From Streptoverticillium olivoreticuli subsp. olivoreticuli (GTDB taxonomy: Bacteria; Actinomycetota; Actinomycetes; Streptomycetales; Streptomycetaceae): DNA of 64,000 nt. The position numbers and the translations under genes are program-made. The notes under the pieces were generated by a model, which saw only the letters and a list, made by a program, of their open reading frames with translations, made no database searches and was not told the DNA's origin. Where the stretch lies: positions 5,440,001-5,504,000 of the forward strand of contig NZ_CP031455.1 in assembly GCF_003391135.1 (NCBI RefSeq). The letters run 5' to 3'. Shown in pieces: positions 61,440-64,000 of this stretch; the first letter of the stretch is position 1, and each line of letters starts with the position of its first letter.

Positions 61440-62876
61440 GTGGTGCGTGAGTGGTGGCGGAGCGCCCCGCTGGAACGGCGTCGGACGGTGCGTCTCGTCG
61501 CGGTGTCGGCCGTGGCCGGCGCCGTCGCGGCGGTGGGCGCCGTGGGTGCCGCGGGGCCCTGGGAATCCGGGCAGCGCAAGGCCGAGCGCGACCGCGCGGC
61601 CGCGGGCGCGGCGAGCGCCGCCGACCGCCACGCCGGGCCGGTGCGGCCCACCGCGCCGCCCGTGCTCGCCGCCCTCGGCGGCCGGGCCACCGCGCAGGAG
61701 CCCACCCGGGACGGCCTCGCCGCCGTGCTCGAACCGCTGCTGAAGGACGCCGCGCTCGGCTCGGACCGCTCGGCGGCGGTGTACGACGCCACCACCGGGC
61801 GGCAGCTCTACGGCTCCGCGCAGGACACCGCGTACACCCCCGCCTCGACGATCAAGCCGGCCACCGCCGCGGCGGCGCTCGCAGCGCTCGGGCCCGACCA
61901 CCGGATCGACACCACGGTCGTGGCGGGCGGCGACGGCATCGTGCTCGTGGGCGGCGGCGACCCCACGCTCACCGCCCACCCGGCCAAGGCGGGCCCCCAG
62001 CGGCCCGCGAGCCTCGAGGCCCTCGCGGAGGCCACCGCGCGCAGGCTGAAGGAGCGCGGTACGGACCGCACCAAGGTCGCGTACGACGCCTCGCTCTACT
62101 CCGGACCGGCCGTCCACACCATCGGCCCCAACGAGAACCTCGCGCCCGTCAGCGCCCTCATGACCGACGAGGGCCGCCTCGACGACTCCGACCACGGGCC
62201 CGCGGCCCGCACCGCCGATCCGGCCGGGGACGCGGCCCGGAAGTTCGCGGAGATGCTGGGCGGACAGGGCATCAAGGTCGACGGCGAGGTGACCCAGGGC
62301 GGGGCCGGGGCGAAAGCGGAACGCCTCGCCTCGGTCTCCTCCCCGCCGCTCGGCGCGCTGGTCGAGCGCGCCCTCACCAACAGCGACAACGACATCGCCG
62401 AGGCCCTCGCCCGGCAGACGGCCCTCGCGTCGGGGCGGCCCGCGAGCTTCGAGGGTGCGGCGAAGGCGGTCACCGAACGCCTCGACAAGCTCGGCCTCCC
62501 CGGCGTCCACGTCGCCGACGGCAGCGGCCTCGACCGCGCGGACCAGGCCTCGGCGGGCTTCCTGGCCCAGCTGCTCGTACGGGCCGCCGACCCCGCGCAC
62601 CCCGAGCTGCGCCCGGTCCTGACGGGCCTGCCGGTCGCCGGCTTCAGCGGCACGCTCAGCGGCCGGTACGCCGACGAGGAGGCGGGGCGCGGCACGGTAC
62701 GGGCGAAGACGGGCACCCTGACCGGCGTGAACACGCTCGCCGGCACGGCGGTCTCCGCCGACGGCCGCCTCCTGACGTTCGCCTTCATGGCCTCCGGCAC
62801 GAGCGACGCGGACGCGGCACAGCGAGTTCTGGACCGCATGGCGACGGCGGTTGCGTCCTGCGGCTGCAGAGGCTGA
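61440..62876 (+). CDS. dacB: D-alanyl-D-alanine carboxypeptidase/endopeptidase (PBP4 type)
   Basis: A 478-aa low-molecular-mass penicillin-binding protein that trims or cleaves peptidoglycan cross-links. An N-terminal hydrophobic segment (VRLVAVSAVAGAVAAVGAVG) anchors or exports it. The three active-site motifs are STIK (residues ~136-139), SDN in TNSDNDIAEALAR and KTG in VRAKTGTLTG. GTG 61440 is taken because AAAGGGG lies 7 nt before it. Divergent from ppa. Confidence 0.94.
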   Translation: MVREWWRSAPLERRRTVRLVAVSAVAGAVAAVGAVGAAGPWESGQRKAERDRAAAGAASAADRHAGPVRPTAPPVLAALGGRATAQEPTRDGLAAVLEPLLKDAALGSDRSAAVYDATTGRQLYGSAQDTAYTPASTIKPATAAAALAALGPDHRIDTTVVAGGDGIVLVGGGDPTLTAHPAKAGPQRPASLEALAEATARRLKERGTDRTKVAYDASLYSGPAVHTIGPNENLAPVSALMTDEGRLDDSDHGPAARTADPAGDAARKFAEMLGGQGIKVDGEVTQGGAGAKAERLASVSSPPLGALVERALTNSDNDIAEALARQTALASGRPASFEGAAKAVTERLDKLGLPGVHVADGSGLDRADQASAGFLAQLLVRAADPAHPELRPVLTGLPVAGFSGTLSGRYADEEAGRGTVRAKTGTLTGVNTLAGTAVSADGRLLTFAFMASGTSDADAAQRVLDRMATAVASCGCRG

Positions 62877-62896
62877 GACGCTACGGTTCGCGAATT

Positions 62897-62955
62897 CAGC
62901 CCGTCCGGCGTTTGAGGACGCGGCCGAAGGGCGCTCCCGCCGCAGGCGGCGATGG
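62897..62955. repeat. Dispersed GC-rich intergenic repeat, copy 10 (short)
   Basis: TTCAGCCCGTCCGGCGTTTGA, then GAAGGGCGCTCCCGCCGCAGGCGGC, nearly identical to copy 3 at 19682. Follows the dacB stop by ~20 bp. Confidence 0.7.
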
Positions 62956-63050
62956 ACCCGCACTCAAGGCGCGGCACCGGCCAACTCCCGCGCACCCGGC
63001 TACCGAGTAACCCCTAACCGCCGGCCGTGCGCAGCACGTACGGTGAAGCC

Positions 63051-64000
63051 ATGACGAGCATCGGTGGTGCGGAGATGGTCGACTGGAAGCTCGCGGTCGC
63101 GACGGCGACGAGGCTCGTGCGGCCGGGACCGGAGATCGGCCGGGACGCGGCCCGCGAGGTCGTCGCGGAGCTGAGGCGGCACGCGAAGACGTCGGAGGAG
63201 CACGTCCGGGCGTTCACCCGGATGACGCCGCCCGGAGGGGGCGACGACCCCGCGGGCGGGAACCACGACACCCCGGTGCTCATCGTGGACCGGGCGGGCT
63301 GGATCAAGGCGAACGTCGCCGGCTTCCGCGCCCTGCTCGGCCCGCTGCTGGAGAAGATGTCGGACCGCCGCGCGGGCGTCCCCGGCGGCGCGGTGCTCGG
63401 CGCGGTGGGCGGCAAGGTGACCGGCGTGGAGCTGGGCATGCTGCTGTCGTTCCTGGCGTCCAGGGTGCTCGGGCAGTACGAGACGTTCGCGCCCGCCACC
63501 CGCGACCTGCCGGGGGCGGCAGGGGGCGGACGGCTGCTGCTGGTGGCGCCGAACATCGTCCACGTGGAGCGCGAGCTGGACGTGGATCCGCACGACTTCC
63601 GGCTGTGGGTCTGCCTCCACGAGGAGACGCACCGCACGCAGTTCACCGGCGTGCCCTGGCTGCGCGACCACATCGAGGGCGAGATCCAGTCGTTCCTCGG
63701 CGAGACGGAGGTCGACCCGGCGACGCTGCTGGAGCGGGTCCGGGAGGCGGCGCAGTCGCTGGCGGGCGGCAGGCCGCCGCAGGACGAGGAAGAGGGCGGC
63801 CGCAGCATCGTCGACCTGGTCCAGACGCCCGCCCAGCGCGAGATCCTCGGCCGGCTGACGGCGGTGATGTCGTTGCTGGAGGGGCACGCGGACTATGTGA
63901 TGGACGGCGTGGGCCCGGCGGTCGTGCCGTCGGTGACGGAGATCCGGGAGAAGTTCCAGCAGCGCCGCGCGACCGGCGCGGGGCGGCTGGACGCGGCACT
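63051..64000 (+). CDS. Zinc-dependent metalloprotease (DUF2342), 3' end cut by window
   Basis: The frame starts MTSIGGAEMVDWKLAVATAT and is open to the window end (316 codons seen). It has the block GKVTGVELGMLLSFLASRVL and the zinc motif HEETHRTQF (HExxH), and LEGHADYVMDGVG further on. This is the actinobacterial DUF2342/F420-associated metalloprotease-like family. In streptomycetes it stands between dacB and tilS, so tilS is likely to follow outside the window. Confidence 0.9.
   Translation, partial: MTSIGGAEMVDWKLAVATATRLVRPGPEIGRDAAREVVAELRRHAKTSEEHVRAFTRMTPPGGGDDPAGGNHDTPVLIVDRAGWIKANVAGFRALLGPLLEKMSDRRAGVPGGAVLGAVGGKVTGVELGMLLSFLASRVLGQYETFAPATRDLPGAAGGGRLLLVAPNIVHVERELDVDPHDFRLWVCLHEETHRTQFTGVPWLRDHIEGEIQSFLGETEVDPATLLERVREAAQSLAGGRPPQDEEEGGRSIVDLVQTPAQREILGRLTAVMSLLEGHADYVMDGVGPAVVPSVTEIREKFQQRRATGAGRLDAA

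Overview
The DNA is very GC-rich, uses many GTG and TTG starts, packs genes into overlapping (ATGA/GTGA) operons and carries typical actinomycete families: mycothiol-type DinB, Scr1/DUF5753 regulators, DUF397, WhiJ-like modules, RppA and a lasso peptide locus. It is almost certainly a Streptomyces (or close relative) chromosome. The right third (about 48.4-64 kb) looks like conserved core. As I recall it, the order Zur-type ribosomal-protein paralogues, WhiJ-like module, aldehyde dehydrogenase, glutamate decarboxylase, ThrE, ppa, dacB, DUF2342 matches the SCO3407-SCO3431 stretch of S. coelicolor. The left two thirds is accessory and rich in specialised metabolism.

Layout. 1-7.9 kb: the last module of a non-ribosomal peptide synthetase (C-A-PCP-TE), two acyl-CoA dehydrogenases, an AzlCD amino-acid exporter and an ATP-grasp ligase. 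8-11.3 kb: a DrrAB-like ABC exporter operon with a DUF4097 protein and a ribbon-helix-helix regulator. 11.5-19.7 kb: a metallophosphoesterase, an Sfp-type phosphopantetheinyl transferase, a TauD-like dioxygenase and a complete oligopeptide ABC importer. 19.9-23.6 kb: a LysR gene facing a four-gene, fully overlapping cassette (61-aa peptide, two unrecognised alpha-helical proteins, a serine hydrolase). 24-26.3 kb: P450 plus RppA (tetrahydroxynaphthalene pigment). 26.4-34.2 kb: a minus-strand cluster with a MocR-like regulator that lacks the PLP lysine, a haem-oxygenase-like oxidase, two ATP-grasp ligases, an MFS exporter and a substrate-binding-like protein without a signal peptide. 34.7-36.3 kb: TerB and an MreB-like actin.

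37.1-39.8 kb holds a complete lasso peptide operon, A-C-B1-B2. Its 52-codon precursor gene was read directly from the sequence: leader motif YxPPxLxxxG, then a 20-residue core starting with Gly and carrying Glu at position 9. The next stretch (39.9-48.4 kb) has small regulators, a 35-aa peptide coupled to a PIMT-like methyltransferase behind a Scr1/DUF6879 regulator set, a glycosidase-TetR pair, a truncated maltokinase-cap pseudogene and a quinone reductase-AraC pair.

48.4-51 kb is a divergent zinc-starvation operon: L28/S14 on one side, L33/L31/CobW-like/S18 on the other, with a palindrome between them. 51-53 kb is a WhiJ-like trio sharing the palindrome TGCACGTGCA. The remainder is housekeeping: aldehyde dehydrogenase, DinB, PadR, glutamate decarboxylase, YbjQ, DedA, ThrE, inorganic pyrophosphatase, PBP4-type carboxypeptidase and a zinc protease cut by the window end.

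A family of GC-rich hairpin-bearing intergenic repeats occurs at ten places. One copy has become the C-terminus of the L28 paralogue. I see no transposase, CRISPR array, tRNA or rRNA gene.
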